A stretch of DNA of 5,728 nt from JANXVV01 sp038230975 (lineage in GTDB: Bacteria > Planctomycetota > Phycisphaerae > Tepidisphaerales > Tepidisphaeraceae): NCBI GenBank assembly GCA_038230975.1, contig JBBRMF010000320.1:1-5728 (forward strand). Direction: 5' to 3'. Shown here in pieces: positions 1 to 5,472 of this stretch (position 1 is its first letter; each line of letters starts with the position of its first letter). Below the pieces are notes generated by a model. The model saw only the letters and a program-made list of their open reading frames with translations, was not told the DNA's origin and ran no database searches. A program made the translations under genes and the position numbers.

Positions 1-1581
1 GAGAACGATGGATTGTGGATCAATGTCCCGCCGGCGAACCAAAGTGAAAAATGGTGGTGGGGAGATTCACCCCCGACGAGTTGGCGCGCATTTGATTCAT
101 CGGTGTATCCCGCATCGAGCGCGGCGTATCTGTCACCGGCGGTCATCGTCTTGAATAATCTGCCCGCAGCCGCCCTTTCTGCCGTTCAACAACCACTGCA
201 ACAATATGTCCGCGATCTGGGGGGTTCTCTGGTGATACTCGGCGGTGATCACGCGTTTGCCGCGGGTGATTATGGCGGGAGCGTCCTCGAGGCTTTATCA
301 CCGCTTGCCAGCTATCCGCCTCAACCCGCAATGCAGTGGATCATTCTCGTTGACGGCAGCGGATCAATGGGCGAGGCCACTTCAGAAGGCTCACGCTGGA
401 AGGCGGCAGCAGCGGCGATCAAACAGTTGTTGCCGCACCTTCCACCGGAAGATCTCGCCACACTAGGGAGTTTTGCCGAACGCATCACCTGGTGGAGCAA
501 CGGCAAAAGTGTTCGTGAGTCCCTGGCGCTTTCCTTGCCGCCGAATGATCTTTCTCCTCGCGGACCGACCAATTTGCAGCAAGCCATGCTGGACGTCACA
601 CGTTCGGTCTCCGGTGAAACGCCCAAACGACTGATCCTCGTGACCGATGCAGAAGCGCAAATCACCGGATCGGCTTCGATCGCATCGGAGATGAAATCAA
701 AAAGCCTCTCGCTAAATGTCCTGGCGATTGGACAAGGCTCCGGCTTAAGCGAAATGAAAGAGATCGCCGCCGCCACCGGAGGTTCCGTTGCGTCGGTCGA
801 TACCGCGAAGGCATGGGCGGCAGGCTTGCTGGAACTGAGCCGTGGCGCAATGCCGAATCGCGTTGAAAAAACTCCGTTGCCGGCGAAATTCACGTCTACG
901 TTGAATCTACCCTCTCGAACCGTTTCACCGTGGAATCGAGTCTGGTTGAAATCCGACGCAACCGCGTTGGCCGATGCGATGGCAGGAACCGAAAAGCGAA
1001 TCCTCGCGGCACGATGGCGGGTAGGCACGGGTGAAGTGACAGCCGTTGGTTTCGCCGCTTCAACCGCCGAGGCATTGCGTCTGGCCGAACTCATCGCACG
1101 CCCTCCACGCGATCCCAGATTTACCGCGACCTGGGATACCGGGCGGCAACTTCGAGTCACCGTCAACGCGATCGACGGAAAGACTTTCCTGAATGAACTG
1201 GCCTTCACTTTGGAACTCATTGATGCTGAACAACTGACTGCACCTACATCGCATGTCATTCCGCAGACGGGCCCGGGAATGTATCAACTTTCGCTGTCGG
1301 CACCTCGCCACCCGATGTTTGCTTCAGTTCATGCCGGAACAAGGCGGGTCGATCAAATCGCCGTGGCAGGTCGGTATGCGCCGGAATTTGACGCAATCGG
1401 CAACGATCACGCGGCCATGCATGAACTCGCAACCCGCACCGGCGGGCAGGTGATTGACTTGCGACAGACTAAACCGATTGATTTTCATTGGCCGCGCCGT
1501 GATGTTCCGTTGGCATCGTGGTTCGCGGGGATCGGCGCGATTCTGATCGCCATGGGATTAGTCCGGTGGCGACTGAGGTGA
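1..1581 (+). CDS. VWA-domain membrane protein with amidotransferase-like region, 5'-partial
   Basis: The frame is open from the first base, so the start is outside the window; the TTG at 13 is only an internal Leu codon. Residue numbers count from the first visible codon (526 visible residues). Residues about 45-104 resemble the class I glutamine amidotransferase-like fold seen in large planctomycete VWA proteins, with a hydrophobic strand, VRDLGGSLVILGGDHAF and a YGGS segment, but no catalytic Cys is visible. A VWA domain covers about 112-280. Its metal-ion-dependent adhesion site looks complete: DGSGS at 118-122, Thr190 in GPTNL and Asp216 in LVTDAE. A beta-rich region of unknown role follows. 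One membrane helix lies at about 502-521 (SWFAGIGAILIAMGLV), ending in a short basic tail (RWRLR), so the bulk is probably outside the cytoplasmic face. Relatives often sit with MoxR-type ATPase and DUF58 genes; that would lie upstream and cannot be seen. The substrate or partner is unknown. Stop is TGA. Confidence 0.85.
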   Translation, partial: ENDGLWINVPPANQSEKWWWGDSPPTSWRAFDSSVYPASSAAYLSPAVIVLNNLPAAALSAVQQPLQQYVRDLGGSLVILGGDHAFAAGDYGGSVLEALSPLASYPPQPAMQWIILVDGSGSMGEATSEGSRWKAAAAAIKQLLPHLPPEDLATLGSFAERITWWSNGKSVRESLALSLPPNDLSPRGPTNLQQAMLDVTRSVSGETPKRLILVTDAEAQITGSASIASEMKSKSLSLNVLAIGQGSGLSEMKEIAAATGGSVASVDTAKAWAAGLLELSRGAMPNRVEKTPLPAKFTSTLNLPSRTVSPWNRVWLKSDATALADAMAGTEKRILAARWRVGTGEVTAVGFAASTAEALRLAELIARPPRDPRFTATWDTGRQLRVTVNAIDGKTFLNELAFTLELIDAEQLTAPTSHVIPQTGPGMYQLSLSAPRHPMFASVHAGTRRVDQIAVAGRYAPEFDAIGNDHAAMHELATRTGGQVIDLRQTKPIDFHWPRRDVPLASWFAGIGAILIAMGLVRWRLR

Positions 1582-1607
1582 ACCGGCCGAGTCTCAAACC
1601 CAACCAA

Positions 1608-1630
1608 TGGCACGGACTTCCAGCCCGTGT
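1608..1630 (+). repeat. Left copy of 23-bp inverted repeat
   Basis: This 23-base segment is the reverse complement of 1838-1860 with one mismatch (22 of 23). The core, written on the minus strand, is CACGGGCTGGAAGTCCGTG, itself a near-palindrome with a GGA-type loop. It starts 26 bases after the stop of the VWA gene. From general memory such cacgggctggaagcccgtg motifs are frequent intergenic repeats in planctomycete genomes; this was not searched here. It could act as a transcript-end hairpin, but no T-run follows it. Confidence 0.75.
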
Positions 1631-1631
1631 T

Positions 1632-1780
1632 TAGAGCGTTTTTCGACTTGGTCGGGTGCCACGGGTCGCGGTACTCCGAGACCCGTGCCTGTCATTCACC
1701 GAAAAAAGCACAGGCCTGCGAGTAAGCCGACCTGTGGCACCCCGACACCTAAGCGACCTACCAAGCTGAAAAGTGCTCTA
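1632..1780. repeat. Imperfect inverted-repeat element of about 150 bp with internal hairpins
   Basis: The ends are imperfect inverted repeats: 1632-1652 matches the reverse complement of 1760-1780 at 17 of 21 positions, with TAGAGC at the left and GCTCTA at the right. Just inside, GGGTGCCAC (1654-1662) is the exact reverse complement of 1734-1742. A further hairpin has arms 1661-1671 and 1676-1686 (one mismatch, loop TACT), and CACAGG (1709-1714) pairs with CCTGTG (1731-1736). No convincing protein is encoded. The whole could be a small non-autonomous element (MITE-like) or a compound REP-type repeat. I see no clear target-site duplication, so mobility is inference. The gene-free stretch 1582-1906 holds only this element and the two flanking 23-bp repeats. 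Confidence 0.6.
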
Positions 1781-1837
1781 GACTGTTGAACTCGAATTGC
1801 TGCTGAAAAACAGACTTTTTTTCATCCTGATCCACTT

Positions 1838-1860
1838 ACACGGGCTGGAAGCCCGTGCCA
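1838..1860 (+). repeat. Right copy of 23-bp inverted repeat, perfect hairpin
   Basis: This is the inverted partner of 1608-1630. This copy forms a perfect 8-bp stem, 1839-1846 with 1850-1857, around a GGA loop. It lies 46 bases beyond the stop codon of the minus-strand phosphoesterase. It could cap that gene's transcript, although no run of U follows the stem on either strand, so it is better called a palindromic repeat than a terminator. Confidence 0.75.
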
Positions 1861-1906
1861 CAAATAAGTTCTCAAATTCATAGCGGAACCTACAAAGTGG
1901 AAATCC

Positions 1907-3178
1907 TCAAGCTGCCGCAGCGTTGCGAAGGGTCAATCGCAGCACTTCGGCCGGGGCATTCACGCGCAATGGGAACCAGTTGCCGATGCCGTTGGACACG
2001 ACTAATTGCGAACCGTTCGCCTTGCGATAGAGCCCGGACCAATAGCGGAACATCGCCGAGCCCGCGCCGAAATCCCGGGTCGCCATGATCTGTCCGCCGT
2101 GCGTGTGACCGGACAGTGTAAGCGGCAGACCCGCGGTCGCGGCGGCGTCAAATGCGTGGGGATGATGAGCCAACAAAATCGGGAATGCGTCCGGTTTGCG
2201 TTGTCGAGCCACACTCGCGACGGCCGCGCGCGTCATGTCGGCCGAGCTGATCTTTCGATCCCCCTGGCACCAATCGATGGCCATCAGTTGAATCGGATAA
2301 CCGTTCACCTCGATCAGGCGGGAGGCATCGGCGAGTATCGGAAAGTCCGCCGCCGCCGTCACCCGTTTGAAGTGAAAGCGGTTTTCGATGATGTCGTGAT
2401 TCCCCATGCACATCGCCAGCCCATCGCGAAGTCCATATTTGGGCTTGAGCCGTTTCAGGGCATCCAGAGCTGGCGGCAGATCGATTAAAGCGTAGTCAAT
2501 TAAATCACCAGTAATGAGCACCAGATCCGGCCGCATGTCGTTCACCGTGTCAATGATCGGAGCCATGTTGCGCGGCGTCATAAAACGGCCGGCGTGAAAA
2601 TCACTTAAGTGCGCGATCGTCACGCCTTCAAGTTGAGGCGGAAGATTGGGAATCCGCAGATCAAACGCCCGCACTCTATAGCGGCCCAGTTGCGCCAGCG
2701 ACACACCGGCCAACCCTCCCATGAGGATGGGCGGAGCCGCAACCGCCGCCGCGCTCAGAAGCTGACGGCGACTGAGACTGTGTCGAGTAGTTTCAGAATT
2801 TGTATTCCGCGTAGGGTCCGCTTTAGCGGACCCTACGAGAACGCCTTGCCCAATCCGCCGCTTCCGCGATACCGACCGACTCAAATGGACGACCGCACGA
2901 ACCGCAAACCCCGCAAGAATCGCAAAAGGCAACACGCCCAGATGCCACAGATATTGCCCGGCAATCAGCCCAAGTGGAACGTACCCGTTAATCCGCCGGG
3001 ACCCACCGGGGGGAAGAAGCCGGGAGAGAAGCAAGATCGCCTGACCCACCATGAACACCGCAAGCACCCCGCGCCACAGCCGCGCTCGGTGCAATGGGCG
3101 CAACTTGCGATCCGCCACACGCCACCAATAGGCATCCAGCAGAAAAAACAAGCAGAAAATGAAACGGATGATGGACAT
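1907..3178 (-). CDS. Membrane-anchored YkuE-like metallophosphoesterase
   Basis: The 423-residue protein belongs to the calcineurin-like phosphoesterase superfamily. The full motif set is visible: Asp193 and His195 in LSDFHAG, Asp225 in GDLID, Asn260 and His261 in GNHD, His338 in AHHP, and His358 and His360 in GHTHGG. These should bind two metal ions, with His261 as the catalytic acid. The substrate is unknown; relatives such as YkuE and YaeI act on phosphodiester or lipid-type substrates at the envelope. The N-terminus has about three hydrophobic helices (4-19, 36-54, 66-98). A loop follows, then a twin-arginine motif SRRQLL (136-141) with a hydrophobic stretch to about 163, so the catalytic domain is probably exported. 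The start is the first ATG and gives a hydrophobic N-terminus; no strong Shine-Dalgarno is seen. Residues 115-124 in the loop are encoded by a palindromic repeat. It converges with the VWA gene and diverges from the gene at 3352. Stop is TGA. Confidence 0.9.
   Translation of the reverse strand: MSIIRFIFCLFFLLDAYWWRVADRKLRPLHRARLWRGVLAVFMVGQAILLLSRLLPPGGSRRINGYVPLGLIAGQYLWHLGVLPFAILAGFAVRAVVHLSRSVSRKRRIGQGVLVGSAKADPTRNTNSETTRHSLSRRQLLSAAAVAAPPILMGGLAGVSLAQLGRYRVRAFDLRIPNLPPQLEGVTIAHLSDFHAGRFMTPRNMAPIIDTVNDMRPDLVLITGDLIDYALIDLPPALDALKRLKPKYGLRDGLAMCMGNHDIIENRFHFKRVTAAADFPILADASRLIEVNGYPIQLMAIDWCQGDRKISSADMTRAAVASVARQRKPDAFPILLAHHPHAFDAAATAGLPLTLSGHTHGGQIMATRDFGAGSAMFRYWSGLYRKANGSQLVVSNGIGNWFPLRVNAPAEVLRLTLRNAAAA
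2810..2837. repeat. Perfect palindromic repeat inside the phosphoesterase gene
   Basis: Two 12-base arms, CGTAGGGTCCGC (2810-2821) and GCGGACCCTACG (2826-2837), are exact reverse complements around a TTTA loop. On the coding (minus) strand it is read in frame as VGSAKADPT (residues 116-124), in the hydrophilic loop between the membrane helices and the twin-arginine motif. A 12-bp perfect stem with a four-base loop is typical of REP-type hairpins. GTAGGGTCCGC-type repeats are, from memory, common in planctomycete intergenic DNA; no other copy is present in this window. I infer an in-frame insertion tolerated in a linker. Confidence 0.8.
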
Positions 3179-3259
3179 AAAGATGCAATAGTTTAGGCAA
3201 AAACGGTGGACAGGCGAGTGGAAGAAAATCGGCGATTTGCAGCGATCTTTTCAACCCCC

Positions 3260-3287
3260 TTGTCACCCGGCCGCCAGTTGGTATACT
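3260..3287 (+). promoter_or_regulatory. Sigma70-like promoter for the 100-residue protein gene
   Basis: TTGTCA (3260-3265) and TATACT (3282-3287) are separated by 16 bases. Each hexamer differs from the consensus at one position. Transcription would begin near 3294, leaving a leader of about 58 bases that contains the palindrome at 3305-3328. Confidence 0.6.
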
Positions 3288-3304
3288 ACTCGGCTCGTTA
3301 TATC

Positions 3305-3328
3305 CGGCCAGATTTTAAAAATTGGCCG
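3305..3328. promoter_or_regulatory. Palindrome in leader, possible operator or leader hairpin
   Basis: CGGCCA (3305-3310) and TGGCCG (3323-3328) are exact inverted repeats around an AT-rich 12-base centre. The site lies downstream of the predicted transcription start and upstream of the ribosome binding site of the gene at 3352. That would suit a repressor operator or an RNA stem. No regulator is known. Confidence 0.4.
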
Positions 3329-3340
3329 TTCAGCAAGACC

Positions 3341-3344
3341 GGAG
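3341..3344 (+). promoter_or_regulatory. Shine-Dalgarno site GGAG
   Basis: GGAG sits 7 bases before the ATG at 3352. It is the clearest ribosome binding site in the window. It decides this start against the in-frame TTG at 3322, which lies inside the palindrome upstream. Confidence 0.65.
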
Positions 3345-3351
3345 ACGACCC

Positions 3352-3654
3352 ATGATCACGAACACCAAGCCCGGGCAGACGCTACGGGTGACCATCAGCA
3401 AGAGCATCAATCGCGCATCCGCCCGTAAGACCATCGAGCGTTTGTTCATGCAGGATAAGACGCACAGCGGCCCGCTGGAGGCCCGCAGCGCCAACTTCAT
3501 CGAACTGCCCAAGCGCCGCGGTGGTTGCATCTGGACCAAGCGTTGCAACAAGGTTCATCCTCCGCTCAACCATGGCGATATCGCCACGATCAAGTCGACG
3601 CCGCAGACGATCAAAGATCTGAACAGCGTTTCGACGTTCGTGCAGGTTTCGTAA
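3352..3654 (+). CDS. Uncharacterised small basic protein, 100 residues
   Basis: I do not recognise a named family. The protein has 17 Lys/Arg against 6 Asp/Glu (net about +11), no signal peptide and no membrane helix, so it is probably cytoplasmic. It begins with a likely beta strand (GQTLRVTIS) followed by a probable helix (ASARKTIERLFMQD). Next comes a Lys/Arg/Gly segment (PKRRGG) and a C-terminal half with predicted strands (DIATIKSTP, STFVQVS). Cys59, Cys65, His69 and His74 form a C-x5-C-x3-H-x4-H pattern that could bind zinc, but conservation is untested. The charge suggests nucleic-acid or ribosome binding; this is inference only. It is a single-gene unit with its own promoter (3260-3287), a good GGAG site and a strong terminator (3714-3748), which argues that it is a real and well-expressed gene. 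Stop is TAA. Confidence 0.85.
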   Translation: MITNTKPGQTLRVTISKSINRASARKTIERLFMQDKTHSGPLEARSANFIELPKRRGGCIWTKRCNKVHPPLNHGDIATIKSTPQTIKDLNSVSTFVQVS

Positions 3655-3713
3655 TTGTTTCAGTGATATTTCCCGCAGGAGAACCGCGGGAGCCTCTGAA
3701 CGGATAAAAATAG

Positions 3714-3748
3714 AAGGCCAACCGAAAAATGATGTTTCGGTTGGCCTT
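3714..3748. terminator. Bidirectional intrinsic terminator
   Basis: A perfect 14-bp stem (3714-3727 with 3735-3748) with a 7-base loop is followed by T residues on the plus strand (3747-3750). On the minus strand it is followed by a T-rich stretch (the complement of AAAAATAGAA). It lies between two convergent genes, 59 bases after the stop at 3654 and 20 bases after the stop of the receiver-domain gene at 3769, and probably ends both transcripts. Confidence 0.9.
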
Positions 3749-3768
3749 TTGCATTTGAGTCTCTGGAT

Positions 3769-4188
3769 TTAATTCGGTTGACCGCCGAGCATGCTTAAAA
3801 GCGAATCGACATTGAGTGGTTTGGCCAGAAATTGAACCGGCAATCCGTGCAGCACCCCGGCATCATATTCCCCACTGATGGCGATCACGCGGCTCGGGCG
3901 ATGGCTCTGCGGAAGTTTCATGCAGCGGTCGACCAGCTCAACGCCATCCATCCCCGGCATGCGAAGATCGGTCAGTAACACGTCAAACCGCTGGGTGAGC
4001 AGGTACCCAAGGCCCTCTTCCCCATCGCGTGCGGTGACCACTTCGGCACCGGCCTCGCGAATCAACCGCCCCATCGCCAATCTCGTGGGTGAATGATCTT
4101 CGACCACAAGAACGCGAAGTTTTTTCGCTCCAGGGACAGGGGATGAAATGGAATTCGGTAACATCATCAAAGGGCGAGTCTGGTACAT
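3769..4188 (-). CDS. Stand-alone CheY-like response regulator receiver
   Basis: From the first ATG (4186-4188) the protein has 139 residues, essentially one receiver domain after a tail of about 22 residues. The signature residues are present: acidic pair Glu30-Asp31 in VVVED-type RVLVVEDHS, phospho-acceptor Asp74 in LLTDLRMPGMDG, Ser105 in AISGE (the conserved Ser/Thr) and Lys123-Pro124 in LAKP. No output domain follows, so it likely signals by protein contact, as CheY or Spo0F do. No histidine kinase lies in the window, so its partner is unknown. The frame extends upstream to a TTG at 4240-4242, but that extension overlaps a TATAAT box (4225-4230) and is not receiver-like. ATGs at 4165-4167 and 4162-4164 are alternatives. 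No strong Shine-Dalgarno is visible. Stop is TAA, next to the shared terminator. Confidence 0.9.
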   Translation of the reverse strand: MYQTRPLMMLPNSISSPVPGAKKLRVLVVEDHSPTRLAMGRLIREAGAEVVTARDGEEGLGYLLTQRFDVLLTDLRMPGMDGVELVDRCMKLPQSHRPSRVIAISGEYDAGVLHGLPVQFLAKPLNVDSLLSMLGGQPN

Positions 4189-4194
4189 CTTTGC

Positions 4195-4208
4195 GGGCCA
4201 AGTGGCCC
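4195..4208. promoter_or_regulatory. Palindrome in leader of the receiver gene
   Basis: GGGCCA (4195-4200) and TGGCCC (4203-4208) are exact inverted repeats with a two-base centre, just upstream of the ATG at 4188 and downstream of the TATAAT box. This may be an operator or a translation-modulating hairpin. It is short, so chance is possible. Confidence 0.3.
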
Positions 4209-4224
4209 ACTGCTGCCAGTATAT

Positions 4225-4230
4225 ATTATA
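4225..4230 (-). promoter_or_regulatory. Minus 10 box (TATAAT) for the receiver gene
   Basis: The minus strand reads a consensus TATAAT here, giving a predicted transcription start near 4218 and a leader of about 30 bases before the ATG at 4188. The minus 35 position is a poor match (TTCTCG at 17 bases), so an activator or another sigma factor may be involved. Confidence 0.45.
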
Positions 4231-4288
4231 AAGCACTTGCAACTTTTCGAGAAGGTAGAATTCTCGCGGAATGACGAATTTGTCAACT

Positions 4289-4370
4289 TATTTAGCCGGT
4301 TCGCTTGCGAACCGTGTCCAACGGCGTCGGGCGGCCACTAGACACAGGTCGCAAGCGACCCGGCTAAATA
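4289..4370. repeat. Inverted pair of palindromic REP-like repeats
   Basis: Arm 4289-4318 is the reverse complement of arm 4341-4370 at 27 of 30 positions, with a 22-base spacer. Each arm is also a hairpin alone: GGTTCGC with GCGAACC in the left arm and GGTCGC with GCGACC in the right arm. Two of the three differences between the arms lie opposite each other in the hairpin and swap a T-A pair for a G-C pair. Two head-to-head REP units like this match the REPIN or BIME layout. The pair lies between bpt and the receiver gene and occupies most of that gap. Confidence 0.75.
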
Positions 4371-4382
4371 AATCGACGCCCA

Positions 4383-5147
4383 TCAATCCCGCGACCCGCC
4401 TTTCCCACCGCGCACCCGCCACTGCCCATCCGCGCTCAAAATCTCGTTCGGTTCAAACGTCGCTTTATATTTCATGGCCGAACAACCCGCCACCCAGAAT
4501 CCCAGGTAATAGTACGGAATCCGAAGCATCCGGGCTTTGGCAATTTCATAGAGAGCGCCGAAGATCCCCAATCCCCTCTTCGATTCCGCCGGATCATGGT
4601 AAAAATAAACGCTGCTCAAGGACTCGGATGCCACATCGCAGATTCCCACCGCCAGTAATTTCCCCACCTGATTGCGATAACAGAATTCAACGCTCTGCAC
4701 GGGCGAATCATAAAGGAACGACTCAAAGGATTCGCGATCCTCGCTGGCCCCGTCTTTCGAATGCCATTCGATCTGATACCGACGATACAGTTCGTACTTC
4801 TCATCCGTCGGCTCCGGATCTTCCGCCGACACGATCAAATCCTGATTTTGCCGCCAGCAACGGCGTTGCGATTTGTGGGGTGTAAATCGATCCACCGGCA
4901 CGCGAATTTGAACGCATGCCCTGCATCCGCGACAGATCGGCTGATACACCAGCCGCCCACTCCGTCGAAATCCCGCATTCATGAACGCGTGATACAACTC
5001 CGGTGACAAACCCGACGCGAAAAATGCCCGACTCGTGGCGACCCGCCCCGGCAAATACGAACAATCATGGTCCCCCAGCACCGTCAACGGCACGGGGATT
5101 GGCGGCGCATGACTGGGGTACGAACAAACTTCATTCGCCACATCCAT
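4383..5147 (-). CDS. bpt: Aspartate/glutamate leucyltransferase (bacterial Ate1-like)
   Basis: The enzyme transfers leucine from Leu-tRNA to proteins with N-terminal Asp or Glu, marking them for ClpS-ClpAP degradation in the bacterial N-degron pathway; it is cytoplasmic. The 254 residues match the family length. The N-terminal ATE domain shows CSYLPGR (29-35), AGFRRSGRLVYQP (58-70) and the cysteine cluster C72-x2-C75-x2-C78, followed by SQRRCWRQN (93-101). The C-terminal GNAT-like domain includes SVYFYHDP (179-186), RGLGIFGALYEI (191-202) and PYYYLGFWVAGCSAMKYKA (211-229). The ATG at 5145-5147 is chosen because the family begins a short distance before CSYLPGR. The frame runs 46 codons further upstream, but that part is not family-like and would overlap the divergent hicB start. 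A TACAAT box lies 6 bases before the ATG. Stop is TGA. Confidence 0.93.
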   Translation of the reverse strand: MDVANEVCSYPSHAPPIPVPLTVLGDHDCSYLPGRVATSRAFFASGLSPELYHAFMNAGFRRSGRLVYQPICRGCRACVQIRVPVDRFTPHKSQRRCWRQNQDLIVSAEDPEPTDEKYELYRRYQIEWHSKDGASEDRESFESFLYDSPVQSVEFCYRNQVGKLLAVGICDVASESLSSVYFYHDPAESKRGLGIFGALYEIAKARMLRIPYYYLGFWVAGCSAMKYKATFEPNEILSADGQWRVRGGKGGSRD

Positions 5148-5153
5148 GCACGG

Positions 5154-5159
5154 ATTGTA
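5154..5159 (-). promoter_or_regulatory. Possible minus 10 box (TACAAT) of bpt
   Basis: TACAAT on the minus strand ends 6 bases before the bpt ATG, which would place the transcription start at or next to the start codon and suggests a leaderless mRNA. The minus 35 region is A-rich and not consensus-like, so the call is tentative. Confidence 0.35.
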
Positions 5160-5190
5160 CCACGGTTGGGTGATTACTTTTTCATGGCAC

Positions 5191-5220
5191 TTGTTTGCAA
5201 GAACCTGAAACGGGTAGACT
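5191..5220 (+). promoter_or_regulatory. Possible hicBA promoter
   Basis: TTGTTT (5191-5196) and TAGACT (5215-5220) are spaced by 18 bases. The minus 10 box ends 6 bases before the hicB ATG, so this transcript could also be leaderless. The short imperfect palindrome CTTGTTTGCAAG (5190-5201) overlaps the minus 35 box and might be an autoregulatory site. Confidence 0.35.
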
Positions 5221-5226
5221 TGGCAT

Positions 5227-5472
5227 ATGCTCCGACGACTACCCCTCATCTTCACACCGCAGCCCGAAGGTGGCTTCACCGTCACTTCCCCGATACTTCC
5301 CGAACTGATTACTGAAGGTGATTCACTCGAAGAAGCATACGCAAACGTCGCCGACGCCCTCGAAGCGGTACTCGAACTGTATGCCGATCAGGGAAAAACG
5401 GTTCCAGCAGCGATCGAACTCCCGCCGACGGGTGAAATGGTCTGGTCCGACGCTCTCGTGGAGACACAGTGA
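5227..5472 (+). CDS. hicB: HicB-family antitoxin
   Basis: The 81-residue protein has the HicB partial RNase H-like fold: a first strand (LPLIFTPQPEGG), FTVTSPILPELITEGDSLEEA (the highly typical P-x-L-P-x-L-x-T-x-G-x-S/T-x-E-E-A signature, about residues 18-37), then a helix (YANVADALEAVLELYADQG). It ends in a short proline-containing tail. I see no ribbon-helix-helix or helix-turn-helix after this, so DNA binding is uncertain. It would normally bind and neutralise the HicA mRNA interferase in the cytoplasm. Its stop overlaps the GTG start of hicA (GTGA), so the two would be translationally coupled. The order is antitoxin first, the reverse of the classical hicA-hicB order but seen in many HicB pairs. 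It diverges from bpt, with 79 bases between the start codons. Stop is TGA. Confidence 0.9.
   Translation: MLRRLPLIFTPQPEGGFTVTSPILPELITEGDSLEEAYANVADALEAVLELYADQGKTVPAAIELPPTGEMVWSDALVETQ

Noticed and set aside
321..1259. 312-codon minus-strand open frame opposite the VWA gene
   Set aside because: Its translation has no recognisable motif and is rich in Ser/Arg as expected for an antisense shadow of a GC-rich gene; the plus-strand frame has clear VWA motifs.
1582..1906. CRISPR array or tRNA in the repeat-rich spacer
   Set aside because: There are no regularly spaced direct repeats and no cloverleaf; the repeats are inverted and of unequal spacing.
2609..3196. 195-codon plus-strand open frame opposite the phosphoesterase
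   Set aside because: Composition is Arg/Pro/Gln-rich without domain signature, and the minus strand carries the complete metallophosphoesterase motif set.
3322..3351. Upstream TTG start for the 100-residue protein
   Set aside because: It lies inside the palindrome and has no ribosome binding site, whereas GGAG is well placed for the ATG at 3352.
3672..3690. CCCGC/GCGGG stem after the 100-residue protein gene
   Set aside because: Only 5 bp with a 9-base loop and no T-run; the terminator at 3714-3748 explains transcript ending far better.
4189..4242. TTG start extending the receiver protein by 18 residues
   Set aside because: The stretch overlaps a consensus TATAAT and does not resemble a receiver-domain N-terminus.
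4271..4885. 204-codon plus-strand open frame over the REP pair and bpt
   Set aside because: It starts in the repeat region and runs antisense to strong bpt motifs; no protein-like signal.
5148..5285. 46-codon N-terminal extension of bpt
   Set aside because: The added residues are not family-like and would overlap the first codons of hicB; the ATG at 5147 gives the normal family length.
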